Shown: positions 36,793 through 45,526 of the stretch, piece by piece
Layout: the number at the start of each line of letters is the position of its first letter
Numbering within the stretch: the stretch's first letter is position 1
Assembly (NCBI GenBank): GCA_039939375.1
Contig: JBDVJO010000007.1
Coordinates: 62,001 to 126,000, forward strand
Origin: Paracrocinitomix sp039939375
GTDB lineage: Bacteria; Bacteroidota; Bacteroidia; Flavobacteriales_D; Crocinitomicaceae
Length of the DNA stretch: 64,000 nucleotides
Reading direction: 5' to 3'
Translations under genes and position numbers: made by a program
The notes under the pieces: model-generated
Told to the model about the DNA's origin: nothing
Seen by the model: the letters and a program-made list of their open reading frames with translations, nothing else
Database searches by the model: none

Positions 36793-36988
36793 TATTTTGC
36801 AAAGCTAGTAAATTTAGGCGCTACGTCCTTGTCTTTTGCTATCCAATTGCTTATAAGTTGAAATTATTAGATAAAGCAACAGAATTCATCTTTGAATTTT
36901 ATTTGTAAAAATGACGATAATCATCTTAAACCATGACAAACATCAAATGGAAAGCGCAGGTATGCCAGTACCTTTGAAAGAAAAAACC

Positions 36989-37786
36989 ATGACGATATTA
37001 ATTCCAACAGATTTTAACGACAATACGCAAGAGCGTTTTTTTGATTTTCTAGATCTCCTTGAAGATCGAACGAAAATAGTTCTGTTTCATTCGGTTGAAG
37101 CCAAAACAGCAGGATCAACTGGTGTAATGAATATGGATCAATTGCTTTATGAAGAAGCAGAGAAAAGCATGGCCTTGCTGGTTCAAAAAATTAACGACAA
37201 ACATCAAACAAGGCTAACGATAGACAGCAGAGTGCTATGTGGCTACTTTGATTCAGACCTAGAAATGACCATAAACACGGTAAAACCAAATTTAATTGTA
37301 TTGATTTCCAAATCAAGAAAAGGCATTGATAAGTTGATGGACAAAAGAAAAACCCTGGGTCTAATTGGAGAAATAAAACCACCGGTATTAGTAATTCCAG
37401 AAGGAGCAACTATCAACCAATTACATAAAATTGGGTTTGCAATAGACCAAAAAGAACCACTGACAGATCGCGTACTTAATCAGTTGTCCTTCTTTACTTC
37501 ATATTTTAAGTCTGCCTTAAAAACCTTTCATGTTAACAACCATAGTGAAGGCAATCAAGATTATTATCATGAAATCTCTACGGGTAAAGATTTCACTGGT
37601 AAAGTTGAAATTGTGTTACATGAAGATATTAAGGCTGGAATTGACGAATGGATGCACACCAATGAAGCTGATGCTTTAGCAATTGTAACTCACAATAAAA
37701 ACTTTTTTGAGAAGCTATTTAAGAGCAGTGTGACAAGAAAACTCATCAAAGAAAACAAACAACCAATATTAATTTTAACACAATAA
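36989..37786 (+). CDS. Universal stress protein family
   Basis: The product is about 265 residues. It begins MTILIPTDFNDNTQERFFDFLD, the usual first strand and helix of UspA domains. The first domain (1-140) ends in KPPVLVIPEG; the second half is a diverged Usp-like domain ending in KLIKENKQPILILTQ. The frame is open upstream to an ATG at 36911, but homologues start at the first strand and GAAAG lies before ATG 36989. The gene heads a tight plus-strand run with the TerB-like and dehydrogenase genes (gaps of 2 bp and about 21 bp). Confidence 0.85.
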   Translation: MTILIPTDFNDNTQERFFDFLDLLEDRTKIVLFHSVEAKTAGSTGVMNMDQLLYEEAEKSMALLVQKINDKHQTRLTIDSRVLCGYFDSDLEMTINTVKPNLIVLISKSRKGIDKLMDKRKTLGLIGEIKPPVLVIPEGATINQLHKIGFAIDQKEPLTDRVLNQLSFFTSYFKSALKTFHVNNHSEGNQDYYHEISTGKDFTGKVEIVLHEDIKAGIDEWMHTNEADALAIVTHNKNFFEKLFKSSVTRKLIKENKQPILILTQ

Positions 37787-37788
37787 TT

Positions 37789-38181
37789 ATGGAAATTGTA
37801 GATCATATATACTACGGATTTGGCAAGATCGTTCTTGCAGCTATTACAGTAGATGGAAAAGTTAGTAAGTCTGAAATTGACACCGTAAAAAAACACCTAG
37901 ATCGAGCTAGAAAAAACCCAGAAGTTAATTTAACTTTAGTTGAGATTGTCTTGAAGGACTATCAAAAGTATCACACTGAAACAAGCAAAGAATTACTTGA
38001 AAGAGGTATTCATGAGTTTCACCTAGGAGATGCACATTTAACTCCTGCAATGGCGAGCGAATTCAGATCATTACTGTTAGACATTGTTAGTGCTGAACCT
38101 CCAATTACAGGAGAAGAAGAGCACCTTGTAAAAGAATTTATCACTTACTTAAATGAACGTGAGCGCGCAGCCAACTCATAA
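37789..38181 (+). CDS. TerB-like small helical protein
   Basis: The 130-residue protein resembles TerB/DjlA N-terminal domains: AAITVDGKVSKSEIDTVKKHL has the acidic VDG.V...E pattern of the metal-binding helix-turn region, and DIVSAEPPITGEEEHLVKEFI repeats it near the end. Some TerB proteins bind metals at the membrane surface in stress systems; no other Ter genes are here. It starts 2 bp after the Usp gene. The next gene's frame opens directly after its stop, in the same frame. Confidence 0.72.
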   Translation: MEIVDHIYYGFGKIVLAAITVDGKVSKSEIDTVKKHLDRARKNPEVNLTLVEIVLKDYQKYHTETSKELLERGIHEFHLGDAHLTPAMASEFRSLLLDIVSAEPPITGEEEHLVKEFITYLNERERAANS

Positions 38182-38202
38182 ATTATCGAAACAAGGTTAA
38201 AC

Positions 38203-39126
38203 ATATCGATAATTGGGTTTGGTGGGATAGGAAAAACTATAGCTTTTGATTTAATTTCACAGCAGAAACCCTACAATTTAAACATTATAGATTGTGATGA
38301 AAACGTAAAAGGAGCCCTGCTAGATTTGAAGCAAGCCAACCAAATCAACCGATCTTGCGAGATTAGCTATAACGATTTTGATTTGCTTGAAAAATCTGAT
38401 TTCATATTTCATTCGGCTGGAATAGGTGTTTCTAAAAACCACGACCGAAACTCAGTTTTACATGAAAATGTACGTATTACCAAAGAACTTTTTTCTAGTA
38501 GATGCTTTAAAGAGAATTGTAAAATCATAGTCATAACTAACCCTCTTGATTCAATTACCTATTTCACTTGGAAATATTCTGGTCTCTCTAAAAAACAAGT
38601 AATTGGCGTGGGCACCTATTTAGACACGATCAGAATGAATTTCTACTTAAATGAATTAAGTCTAAAAAATTATCAAAGCATTTTGCTCGGTGAGCATGGA
38701 AAAGCTATTGTGTTTATATCCTCGCTATTTACCAAGAATAAGGAAAGAGTTCCATCAAGTGAAATTGATTCTTCATTGATTGCACATTGCTTAGACCAAA
38801 CCTTAAATGCGGCCCATGAAATCAAGCAATACGGAGATGCATCCATATTGGGAGTTGCTCTCTGTGCCTTAGATATTTTTAATCACCTTCAATCGAAAGA
38901 AGGAACCATTTTGCCGGTTTGCACGGTTTTAAACGACCAATTCGCTTCAAAACTTGAAGTAAAAGAATGTGCTATGAGTTTATATAGCTCAGTAAACAAA
39001 GAAGGAGCCATTCAGCAATTTCCTTTAGAATTAACAGAAATTGAGCAAGAAAAATTGAAGGAGGCTGCCGCTAAAATAGCGTTGACGATTCAATCTGCCA
39101 AGTCAATTGACGAGCATCAGAGTTAA
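38203..39126 (+). CDS. Malate/lactate dehydrogenase-like protein with a non-ATG start
   Basis: From 38203 the product is 307 residues, the normal length for the LDH/MDH family. It has the NAD loop GFGGIG right at the start, IIDCDE at the end of the second strand, TNPLD, GVGTYLDTIRM and the catalytic His in GEHGK. Substrate-loop Arg is in HDRNSV. No ATG, GTG or TTG occurs between the previous stop (38181) and TTG 38326, which would cut off the NAD site. The best fit is ATA at 38203, six bases after ACAAGG. ATT at 38182 and readthrough of the TerB stop are alternatives. It could also be a start-loss pseudogene or sequencing error. Whether malate or lactate is the substrate is not clear. Confidence 0.75.
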   Translation: MSIIGFGGIGKTIAFDLISQQKPYNLNIIDCDENVKGALLDLKQANQINRSCEISYNDFDLLEKSDFIFHSAGIGVSKNHDRNSVLHENVRITKELFSSRCFKENCKIIVITNPLDSITYFTWKYSGLSKKQVIGVGTYLDTIRMNFYLNELSLKNYQSILLGEHGKAIVFISSLFTKNKERVPSSEIDSSLIAHCLDQTLNAAHEIKQYGDASILGVALCALDIFNHLQSKEGTILPVCTVLNDQFASKLEVKECAMSLYSSVNKEGAIQQFPLELTEIEQEKLKEAAAKIALTIQSAKSIDEHQS

Positions 39127-39190
39127 ATCATTTCCGAGACTGATTTTAATCATTAAAAGCTAAAAAAATCTTGGCGAAATTTAAGTATTC

Positions 39191-39211
39191 AAAAAAAAAA
39201 AAAAAAAAAAA
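39191..39211. repeat. Homopolymer of 21 A just before a start codon
   Basis: Twenty-one consecutive A residues end 6 bp before the ATG at 39218, interrupted only by a G before AAATA. A tract of this length is slippage-prone and lies where promoter spacing or ribosome binding would be affected. Confidence 0.9.
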
Positions 39212-39217
39212 GAAATA

Positions 39218-39640
39218 ATGAAAGTTCAAACAGAAAAAAATCAAGGAGAGTTAAAAATTATATTTGAAGAATGCCCAGCTGGAAATATTTCGCTGAGCGA
39301 CCTAGGCATTAACGAAGAAGACTTAAGTTTTGAATCAGGTCACATTAGATTTCTATTTGATTTTTCAAAAACAAACAGTTTTAGAAAATTTTATGACACA
39401 CCAACATTGAGAGTTGAGTATCACGAAGCAATGGCAGAAACTCACTGGCAATGTGATTATAATGAAAAGACAATTCTTGACAAGAAAGATCATCATGGTC
39501 ATAGCACTATACTGTTATTAAATAGAAAAGAAATAGAAAATCTTGAGCATCACCATGAAAACAAACTTATCGTGCATGCAGAATTCCCTGAAGCAGTGCA
39601 CTTAAAAGCGAACGAAACACAACTTCACTTTTTTAAATAA
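39218..39640 (+). CDS. Hypothetical cytoplasmic protein after a poly-A tract
   Basis: The 140-residue protein has no signal peptide and no family I recognise. It contains an unusual number of His residues (HHGHSTILLL and LEHHHENKLIVHAEFPEAVH) and ends in LHFFK. The sequence looks beta-rich, perhaps a single small domain. It is preceded by the 21-A tract and followed by a 384-bp non-coding stretch with hairpin repeats. Function unknown. Confidence 0.72.
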   Translation: MKVQTEKNQGELKIIFEECPAGNISLSDLGINEEDLSFESGHIRFLFDFSKTNSFRKFYDTPTLRVEYHEAMAETHWQCDYNEKTILDKKDHHGHSTILLLNRKEIENLEHHHENKLIVHAEFPEAVHLKANETQLHFFK

Positions 39641-39740
39641 TTAATGTGATTCCCTCTTTCTGCAAAACCCTATTGCTAGGAGGAGGGAATTCTTCTTTGA
39701 ACATAAAAGCTTATTCCCGGCATATGCAGAGAAATAAATT

Positions 39741-39778
39741 CAGGATTCAATCCTCCGCTGCGCCTCGGATTGGTCCTC
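39741..39778. repeat. REP-like 38-bp hairpin repeat, copy 1
   Basis: AGGATT(C)AATCC at the left pairs with GGATTGGTCCT at the right (two G-T pairs and one bulge), around a loop rich in GCTGCGC. The second copy lies 134 bp further right in the same orientation with the same stem. Confidence 0.75.
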
Positions 39779-39874
39779 GAAATGAAGCAGTCCAAAGAAA
39801 ACCTTTCGTTAAACTCAGTTTTTTTGTTCCTCAAAAACTTACACAAGCGAGCTTGACACGTTTCTAATGGGGAA

Positions 39875-39912
39875 CAGGATTCAATCCTTCGCTGCGCTGC
39901 GGATTGGTCCTC
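39875..39912. repeat. REP-like 38-bp hairpin repeat, copy 2
   Basis: The stem is identical to that of copy 1. Differences from copy 1 fall in the loop (TTCGCTGCGCTGC here). Two near-identical structured copies in one gap suggest a dispersed REP-type family. Confidence 0.75.
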
Positions 39913-40024
39913 AATAAGAGTGTTCAATAAAATAAACACCTTGAGGTAAAAATGCAAGTGAAACTTCTTTATAATCAACATTCTTTGAAGACCGAATTTC
40001 TTTCCCCTTTAAATCAACTTAGTT

Positions 40025-40543
40025 TTAAGGTGGGCCTATACTCAAACTCCGTGCCCAAAATACAGAATCTCCTTGCTGAAAAGGATAAACCGAATATATT
40101 TTTGATTCTCGAAAACAAGTGCAAAAACTTTTATCCTTTTCCGGATCTTCGATTGATTCTGTAATTACTAAAATGTTTTCACAATATCTTCTATCAATCA
40201 TCCATGCAAATTTGGTATCATATATTTGACTATTCCATAAATATTTAAGGTTCCAGTTATTTTCTAATGCTCTCGCAAAAAACAAAAACCGAATATAATG
40301 AGCCTTCTTAGTTGAATGTGCATTTGAATCCAAAAGCATCAACTCAGGTTCTAAAAAATATTTACTTATTGCTTCATCCATATTCACATTGCCGTCTTCA
40401 ACATAAGCAATAAAAGACCCCATTGTTATTAGCTCATTTTCCAACGAAACTTCAACAAGGTCATTTTCTTCAATCGAAGGCTTATTACATGCCAAGATAA
40501 ACCCTAACGACAAAGACAGCATATGTAAAAAAAATCTTTGCAT
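40025..40543 (-). CDS. Hypothetical lipoprotein
   Basis: The 172-residue lipoprotein has lipobox FILACN (Cys19), then NKPSIEENDLVEVSLENELITMGSF. It has several Cys near the C-terminus (CENILVI, CTCFRES). No family is recognised. The gene stands alone between the REP-like repeats and the tRNA region. An inverted repeat (TAGCT at 40591-40595 and AGCTA at 40607-40611) lies about 50 bp upstream of its start. Confidence 0.68.
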   Translation of the reverse strand: MQRFFLHMLSLSLGFILACNKPSIEENDLVEVSLENELITMGSFIAYVEDGNVNMDEAISKYFLEPELMLLDSNAHSTKKAHYIRFLFFARALENNWNLKYLWNSQIYDTKFAWMIDRRYCENILVITESIEDPEKDKSFCTCFRESKIYSVYPFQQGDSVFWARSLSIGPP

Positions 40544-40714
40544 TACCTGATAATTAAATCTAAAAATAATGTTATCAAAAGCTACTCAATGACTAGCTTT
40601 CTTCCAGCTAACTCGTTATGTTAACTTACGAAAACTTTTTCCTATTCATCTTAGAAAAATGAATTTTTGTCAACCGGTTTTGTTACCCATTAAGCAAAAC
40701 CTACTGTTTTCAGT

Positions 40715-40733
40715 AGTAGCGGGGACAGAACTC
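40715..40733 (-). repeat. Partial duplicate of the tRNA-fMet 3' end
   Basis: AGTAGCGGGGACAGAACTC matches AGTAGCGGGGACAGGACTC at 40849-40867 at 18 of 19 positions. The latter covers the acceptor end and T arm of the tRNA. The rest of the tRNA is absent from this copy. It overlaps the CGGGGA/TCCCCG stem-loop. Confidence 0.75.
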
Positions 40734-40813
40734 CCCGAAAATGATTTTCTACGAAATCATAGATTTCTTGAAACTCAAATCGGGATAAACTTCTCGTCCT
40801 TTGAACTAAGTGC

Positions 40814-40844
40814 ACAAAAAAACCGATCAGTAAACTGATCGGTT
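40814..40844 (-). terminator. Rho-independent terminator of tRNA-fMet
   Basis: On the minus strand AACCGATCAG and CTGATCGGTT form a 10-bp perfect stem around a 4-base loop (40821-40844). A run of T follows immediately (the A run at 40815-40822 on the plus strand). It lies 6 bp after the tRNA 3' end. Confidence 0.9.
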
Positions 40845-40850
40845 TCAAAG

Positions 40851-40923
<73 letters not shown>

Positions 40924-41073
40924 ATATATTTTTGTATCCTATATTCTCGTTGCGGCGACAAATATACTGCATGTTTCTCTCATAGACAATCTTTTTGCAG
41001 AAAAAAATGTCTTTTCAACCCTAAAAATTCTAACCCTCTCACTTGTATAAGATTAGCCTTTTTATATTGTTTC

Positions 41074-41081
41074 TATCTTTG
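41074..41081 (+). promoter_or_regulatory. -7 element TATCTTTG before the MORN-like lipoprotein gene
   Basis: TATCTTTG is an exact TAnnTTTG match 31 bp before the ATG at 41113. It lies inside a frame that is open upstream, so it supports the downstream start codon. Confidence 0.55.
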
Positions 41082-41112
41082 CACTGTCGATTTAAAAAGA
41101 AAACTTTACTCC

Positions 41113-41550
41113 ATGTATAAATTACTTTTCGCTACTATTATTTTATTTGTTTTTGCCTCTTGCTCTGGAAGCACAGATTCTGATAATTCTGAAACATCAG
41201 AAATTGACTCTAACTATTGTGATTGTAATGATTTGGTTTTTGATGATGGCTATAATCACTTTTATCGTTTTGAAAGAAGAGAAGGTTTTACCGGTCTTTG
41301 TGAAGAGTTTTTTGGGAACGGTCAAAAAAAGTTAGAGAAAAACTTTCTTGACGGAAAAGTAAATGGAAAAATGGTCACCTATCACGACAATGGTCAAGTT
41401 CATATTGAAGAACAGTTTGACATGAACTTTCAAGAAGGTGAAAAAATCGTTTACACGAAGTCAGGTAAGGTAAAATTCCATGCCTTATACAAAAGAGGAA
41501 AACAGATGGAAGTTCTAGTTACTCATCCACAAATGGATATTAACGAGTAA
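41113..41550 (+). CDS. Lipoprotein with MORN-variant (YwqK-like) repeats
   Basis: The 145-residue lipoprotein has a lipobox FVFASCSG (Cys16). The C-terminal half has repeats of the YwqK/MORN-variant type: GLCEEFFGNGQKKLEKNFLDGKVNGKMVTYHDNGQVHIEEQF. These short beta hairpins are common in Bacteroidota lipoproteins of unknown role. The frame is open back to 40888, but that part covers the tRNA and the promoter; ATG 41113 is the start. It converges on the MscS gene with no bases between the two stop codons. Confidence 0.85.
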   Translation: MYKLLFATIILFVFASCSGSTDSDNSETSEIDSNYCDCNDLVFDDGYNHFYRFERREGFTGLCEEFFGNGQKKLEKNFLDGKVNGKMVTYHDNGQVHIEEQFDMNFQEGEKIVYTKSGKVKFHALYKRGKQMEVLVTHPQMDINE

Positions 41551-42864
41551 TTATTTCGTCAAAGACTTGAAATCTTTACCAGATGGATTTTCAAATACAG
41601 CTAAATCAAAAAACGGGACAGCGGCTAAAAGGTGATCAAAAATATCTCCAACAACCGACTCGTAATCTACCCATACCTTTGTTTTAGTAAAAGCATATAC
41701 CTGTAAAGCGACTCCTTTTTCTGTTGGCGCCAACTGCCTTACCATTAAAGTCATCCCTTGATTTATTTCATTTTGTTTTTTCAAGTAAGTTTCCATGTAA
41801 TGTCTGAAAACACCAATATTGGTCTGATTTCTTCCGTTCAATAAAACAGATCGGTTCACTTGATTATTGGCATTAAAATCTTCAATCTCACGTTCTTTTT
41901 GCTCTATATATGTCCTAATCATCTCGATTTCTCCGAATTTTTCTAACATCTCTTTAGTGCAGAATTTTACTGAGCTAATTTGAATATTGATAGAACGGGT
42001 AACCCTTCTTCCTTCAGATTCTTCCATTCCACGCCAATTCTTGAAAGAATCAGATATAAACGAATAAGTTGGAATAGTCGTAATTGTTTTGTCAAAATTT
42101 TGGACTTTTACAGTAGTCAACGTAATCTCTTGAACATCACCATCTGCGCCGTATTTCTCCATGGTTACCCAGTCACCGATTCTCACCATATCATTCGCAG
42201 CCAACTGAATGCTTCCAACAAATCCTAAAATGGTATCCTTGAACACCAATAGAATAACGGCGGTCATTGCACCCATAGAAGTCAAAATCACGACTAAATC
42301 GACATTAAATGCCACTGAGATCATTAATATCCCGAAAACGATTCCAACAATTATTTTACCTAATTGAAAGAAAGAGTGAATAGGTTTATCTTTTAATCTT
42401 TCTTTTTCTGAAAGCACACCTCTTGCGGTATTTAGAAAGCGCATAAAGATAATAATCAGCACGAAGATGATTACAAAATCAGTCAATCGCATAGCAAGCT
42501 CGGCTATTTTCGGAAAACTGAAAAAGACTACACTCATGAAATAATCCATCAAAATAAGCGGCACCAAATGAGCACATGCTGAGAAAAACTTATTTTTTAC
42601 AAGCTCGTCATCCCAGTGAGTTTTAGTCTTTTCTGCAACTGAATGGATGATTTGAAGTGTAATATTTCTAGTTACCCACCAGAGTAAAAAACTACTACCG
42701 ACAACTATAACAGCCAATGCGATTGTTCTCGTATAGACAAGGGAACTTCCTTCTAATCCCCAATCTGTCAACCATTCATTGCACTTAGAAACAATTTCAC
42801 TTGCCTCCATTTTAATTTTAGAAACTTGGATTTCATTCCCTAAACCTTCGTTATCAATTGCCAT
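41551..42864 (-). CDS. Mechanosensitive channel, MscS/YbdG type
   Basis: The 437-residue inner-membrane protein has about five transmembrane segments (about 40-260). The pore helix region is TSMGAMTAVILLVFKDTILGFVGSIQLAANDMVRIGDWV. The beta domain continues with GDVQEITLTTVKVQNFDKTITTIPTY and SFKNWRGMEESEGRRVTRSINI, the pattern of miniconductance YbdG-like channels. These release solutes during osmotic downshock. It is transcribed alone, convergent with the MORN-like lipoprotein. Confidence 0.93.
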   Translation of the reverse strand: MAIDNEGLGNEIQVSKIKMEASEIVSKCNEWLTDWGLEGSSLVYTRTIALAVIVVGSSFLLWWVTRNITLQIIHSVAEKTKTHWDDELVKNKFFSACAHLVPLILMDYFMSVVFFSFPKIAELAMRLTDFVIIFVLIIIFMRFLNTARGVLSEKERLKDKPIHSFFQLGKIIVGIVFGILMISVAFNVDLVVILTSMGAMTAVILLVFKDTILGFVGSIQLAANDMVRIGDWVTMEKYGADGDVQEITLTTVKVQNFDKTITTIPTYSFISDSFKNWRGMEESEGRRVTRSINIQISSVKFCTKEMLEKFGEIEMIRTYIEQKEREIEDFNANNQVNRSVLLNGRNQTNIGVFRHYMETYLKKQNEINQGMTLMVRQLAPTEKGVALQVYAFTKTKVWVDYESVVGDIFDHLLAAVPFFDLAVFENPSGKDFKSLTK

Positions 42865-42948
42865 AAATACTTGATTTTACAGCAAAATTAATAAGATTTA
42901 ACGATTCACCATAAAGAGTTCATCTTAAATAAACTGTCAGTACTTACC

Positions 42949-44499
42949 TTATTCAATGACAATTTGCTGCATCCATTCTTTTTGATCAAGGATTACCTTA
43001 AATAGATATACTCCAGGAGATAATTGAGGTGTAATCAACGAATTTGGCTGCACATCTGAAGCCTTGTCAACCAGTTTACCATCCATAGCTAAAATCTCAT
43101 AATTAAATGTTTCAGGTATCTTAACTCTGAATCCATCTGAAGCTGGTTGAGGATAAATAATAATTTCTAAATCGCTATTATCCTCAAGAGACATCACTCC
43201 TTCATAATTTTCACAAACATAATTCTCAACGTTATAGTAATCTTGAACAAATGCCGTTGCGGTTTTTAAGTGAGTGACATTTTCTAAATGATCTCCCCCA
43301 TCACCTATCACAATTGCAAAATCATAACATTCTTCAGTAAACGGCTGCAAAACAGTTGGTTCTGTAGCATAAAACAATCGTTTATCGGAAGGTATATTTC
43401 CTTCATCAACTTCACTCCATTCACCAGAAACATTAGGATCGCCGTGATATTGGAAAGTATTAGGGATTGTTCCACCATACCCATTCCCTCCTTCAGTCAT
43501 CACAGATCCATCTTTGTAATAACCGTTCATATTCAAATTATAATCATGCGGAATTTGAGCGATTGAAGTTGGTCCAGAAAGACTAGCATAAGACCCTGCA
43601 ACTCCTAACTCATGATTTAAACTTACCAGGCCAACTGCTGGCGCCCCTGCACCATATTGCGCATCACTATTAGTTGCGTTATAAGCATAAATCAAATTCA
43701 AAGTAGAATCACTTCCCATGTAATCATCATTAGGATCACCCAAATCTGTATCAAACAATCCACCAACAGAAAAATCATAAATTGTTTGTGTTCCTCTATT
43801 TATCACTTTAATATTTACGAAAGTGGTGTTGTTCAAATCATCTGAAGTTGCGAACTGATAAAACATGAAATGACATTCTATCCCAATAGGATCTGCACCT
43901 GATTCAGTATGCACATTTAACTTGTCATTCATGATGACATAAGAAGCGACATCACCTCTTATTAGAGGATAATCTCCTAACTCAGGTGTATAAACCTGGT
44001 CATTGTTTGCATCTACAAAAGGTGCCAAATAAAAATCTTGATCTAACACAACATCACCATGGGCTGGCCAATCAGAAATTGAACTCGGAATTACATAACC
44101 TGACGTGTAGCAGTTCTGTATGTGATAATCGATATCTTCTTTGGTTACTGTGTAAACTTGGTCATAAAGTGCTGCGGTTCCTGATGTTACTTCGGCTGTA
44201 CCATCAGTTGTTAAAGGACCCGGAAAAAGATCTTTTCCCCAATCGTACTGTTGACCTGAAAGTTTGATATTCCCGTTTACATCTTCACCTCCGAACCAAA
44301 AAGCATTGGCATAAATTAGATGATTGCCGCTCCCTTTAGGATATTCATAACCTGGAGCAGAATTGGCAAAGTCATTAAAAAATGTTCCGCCACTTCCTAC
44401 AATTGCACTTGTATTATTTGATTCCAGAAAACTGAAAGCAGTTTGAGAAAAAAGAGCTGAGTGTCCAATTATTGTTAATAAAAGTATTAAATATTTCAT
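42949..44499 (-). CDS. Secreted protein with type IX sorting domain
   Basis: The 516-residue protein has a signal peptide (MKYLILLLTIIGHSALFSQ). A large beta-rich body includes WFGGEDVNGNIKLSGQQYD and GLFDTDLGDPNDDYMGSD. The C-terminal T9SS type A domain (about 440-516) has IIIYPQPASDGFRVKIP, then ILAMDGKLVDK and LSPGVYLFKVILDQKEWMQQIVIE. It is therefore exported and probably attached to the surface or released. The body is like long secreted proteins of marine flavobacteria; no enzyme domain is evident. TAGATTTG (44522-44529, minus) is a possible -7 element. Confidence 0.88.
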   Translation of the reverse strand: MKYLILLLTIIGHSALFSQTAFSFLESNNTSAIVGSGGTFFNDFANSAPGYEYPKGSGNHLIYANAFWFGGEDVNGNIKLSGQQYDWGKDLFPGPLTTDGTAEVTSGTAALYDQVYTVTKEDIDYHIQNCYTSGYVIPSSISDWPAHGDVVLDQDFYLAPFVDANNDQVYTPELGDYPLIRGDVASYVIMNDKLNVHTESGADPIGIECHFMFYQFATSDDLNNTTFVNIKVINRGTQTIYDFSVGGLFDTDLGDPNDDYMGSDSTLNLIYAYNATNSDAQYGAGAPAVGLVSLNHELGVAGSYASLSGPTSIAQIPHDYNLNMNGYYKDGSVMTEGGNGYGGTIPNTFQYHGDPNVSGEWSEVDEGNIPSDKRLFYATEPTVLQPFTEECYDFAIVIGDGGDHLENVTHLKTATAFVQDYYNVENYVCENYEGVMSLEDNSDLEIIIYPQPASDGFRVKIPETFNYEILAMDGKLVDKASDVQPNSLITPQLSPGVYLFKVILDQKEWMQQIVIE

Positions 44500-44589
44500 A
44501 TCGTTTAGGTTTTGTTTTAGTCAAATCTAAACGTTTTAACAGCTATAAACCAGCCGTTTTTTGACAGAAAAAATCAAAATTATATCTTT

Positions 44590-45402
44590 CTAAGAATGTG
44601 CGATTAAAGGATTGTACATCATGATTGCGTGGTTTTCCGTAATCAACTCTTCCCGTTCTGACTGGGTTGCAAGATCAATTACTTTTCTCCAGATTTCATT
44701 GTGTCGCGTATAACCACCCCACCATTGTAACTCAAATTTGTGGTTCTTCTCAAAAACGGTGTATTCATTTTCAATAGGAGCGCCTGCACAAATACTGCCT
44801 TCTAGGTGCTTACTGCTCAGCCACAAATTAATTTGTATAGGTGTTTGTGTATTATTTTTAAGTTGCAAATCAATATAATTGTAAGATAAGGTCGCTCCGC
44901 TTCCGAAAGGAATTTTTCTATTCACATCAGGAAAAACATCATAACTATGTCGCCACCGCTTTGTTACCTCTAACGGAGAATGCAATGCCATCCAGTAAAT
45001 CAAATTCCCCAACTGGCACAATCCTCCGCCAATCCCTTTAGTTACCTGACCATTACTCAAAGTCATTCCTTCTAGATAACCTTTAGACTTTGTTGGTCTT
45101 CCTACCATTTTCCACAAAGAAAAGGTTTCGCCTGGCTGTATAATAACTCCGTTTATTCTTGCAATCGCTAACCTCAAGTTTACCACCTTGTTATGTTGCA
45201 AGTACATATCAACATCTTTTAATCTGCGTAATAAAAAGGATTGATGATGAATCAATTCATGTGACAAAGGAGAAAGATCAACTTCTCTTGCAAATTTTTC
45301 TGGACCTGAGATCCAATTCACTTTTTGCCTTAAACAGAAATATTCTTTACCTAACTTCTTTCTGAGGGCACTTCTCTTTTTTGGCTTAGCGACTTGTTTC
45401 AC
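44590..45402 (-). CDS. VanW family protein
   Basis: The 270-residue protein carries the VanW domain: NGVIIQPGETFSLWKMVGRPT, GYLEGMTLSNGQVTKGIGGGLCQLGNLIYWMAL and LEVTKRWRHSYDVFPD, then YNYIDLQLKNNTQTPIQI. There is no signal peptide; the N-terminus is strongly basic. VanW is named after vancomycin resistance clusters but has no established reaction and is widespread without resistance. No Van genes are nearby, so no resistance role is suggested. Confidence 0.88.
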   Translation of the reverse strand: MKQVAKPKKRSALRKKLGKEYFCLRQKVNWISGPEKFAREVDLSPLSHELIHHQSFLLRRLKDVDMYLQHNKVVNLRLAIARINGVIIQPGETFSLWKMVGRPTKSKGYLEGMTLSNGQVTKGIGGGLCQLGNLIYWMALHSPLEVTKRWRHSYDVFPDVNRKIPFGSGATLSYNYIDLQLKNNTQTPIQINLWLSSKHLEGSICAGAPIENEYTVFEKNHKFELQWWGGYTRHNEIWRKVIDLATQSEREELITENHAIMMYNPLIAHS

Positions 45403-45526
45403 GATCTTTTTTTCTGTTAAGATAAATCAGTTAATTCAAACCGACTTAATTTTGGAATGCCTTTCAATCCTTTACTTATTTAGTGGTTTAGCTTAATGAT
45501 TATTCGCTAATTTAGGACTTTCAATC

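Larger units (their letters stand above)
39641..40024. other. Non-coding region with REP-like hairpins
   Basis: No credible gene lies here; short open frames on both strands overlap the repeats and lack signals. It holds two copies of a 38-bp hairpin repeat (39741-39778 and 39875-39912), listed separately. A TTGCTAGGAGGAGGGAA purine-rich run lies near its left end. Confidence 0.6.
40544..40850. other. Non-coding region with consecutive hairpins between a lipoprotein gene and tRNA-fMet
   Basis: There is no gene. It contains an inverted repeat at 40591-40611 and three stem-loops in a row at 40701-40760 (CTACTG/CAGTAG, CGGGGA/TCCCCG, ATGATTT/AAATCAT). It also has a 19-base near copy of the tRNA 3' end at 40715-40733 and the tRNA terminator at 40814-40844. 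Confidence 0.65.

Noticed and set aside
39646..39981. Frames on both strands around the 38-bp hairpins
   Set aside because: Composition follows the repeats; no start signal, no recognisable protein.
44590..45402. VanW gene as part of glycopeptide resistance
   Set aside because: No vanA, vanH, vanX, vanR or vanS partners nearby; the family is widespread outside resistance clusters.
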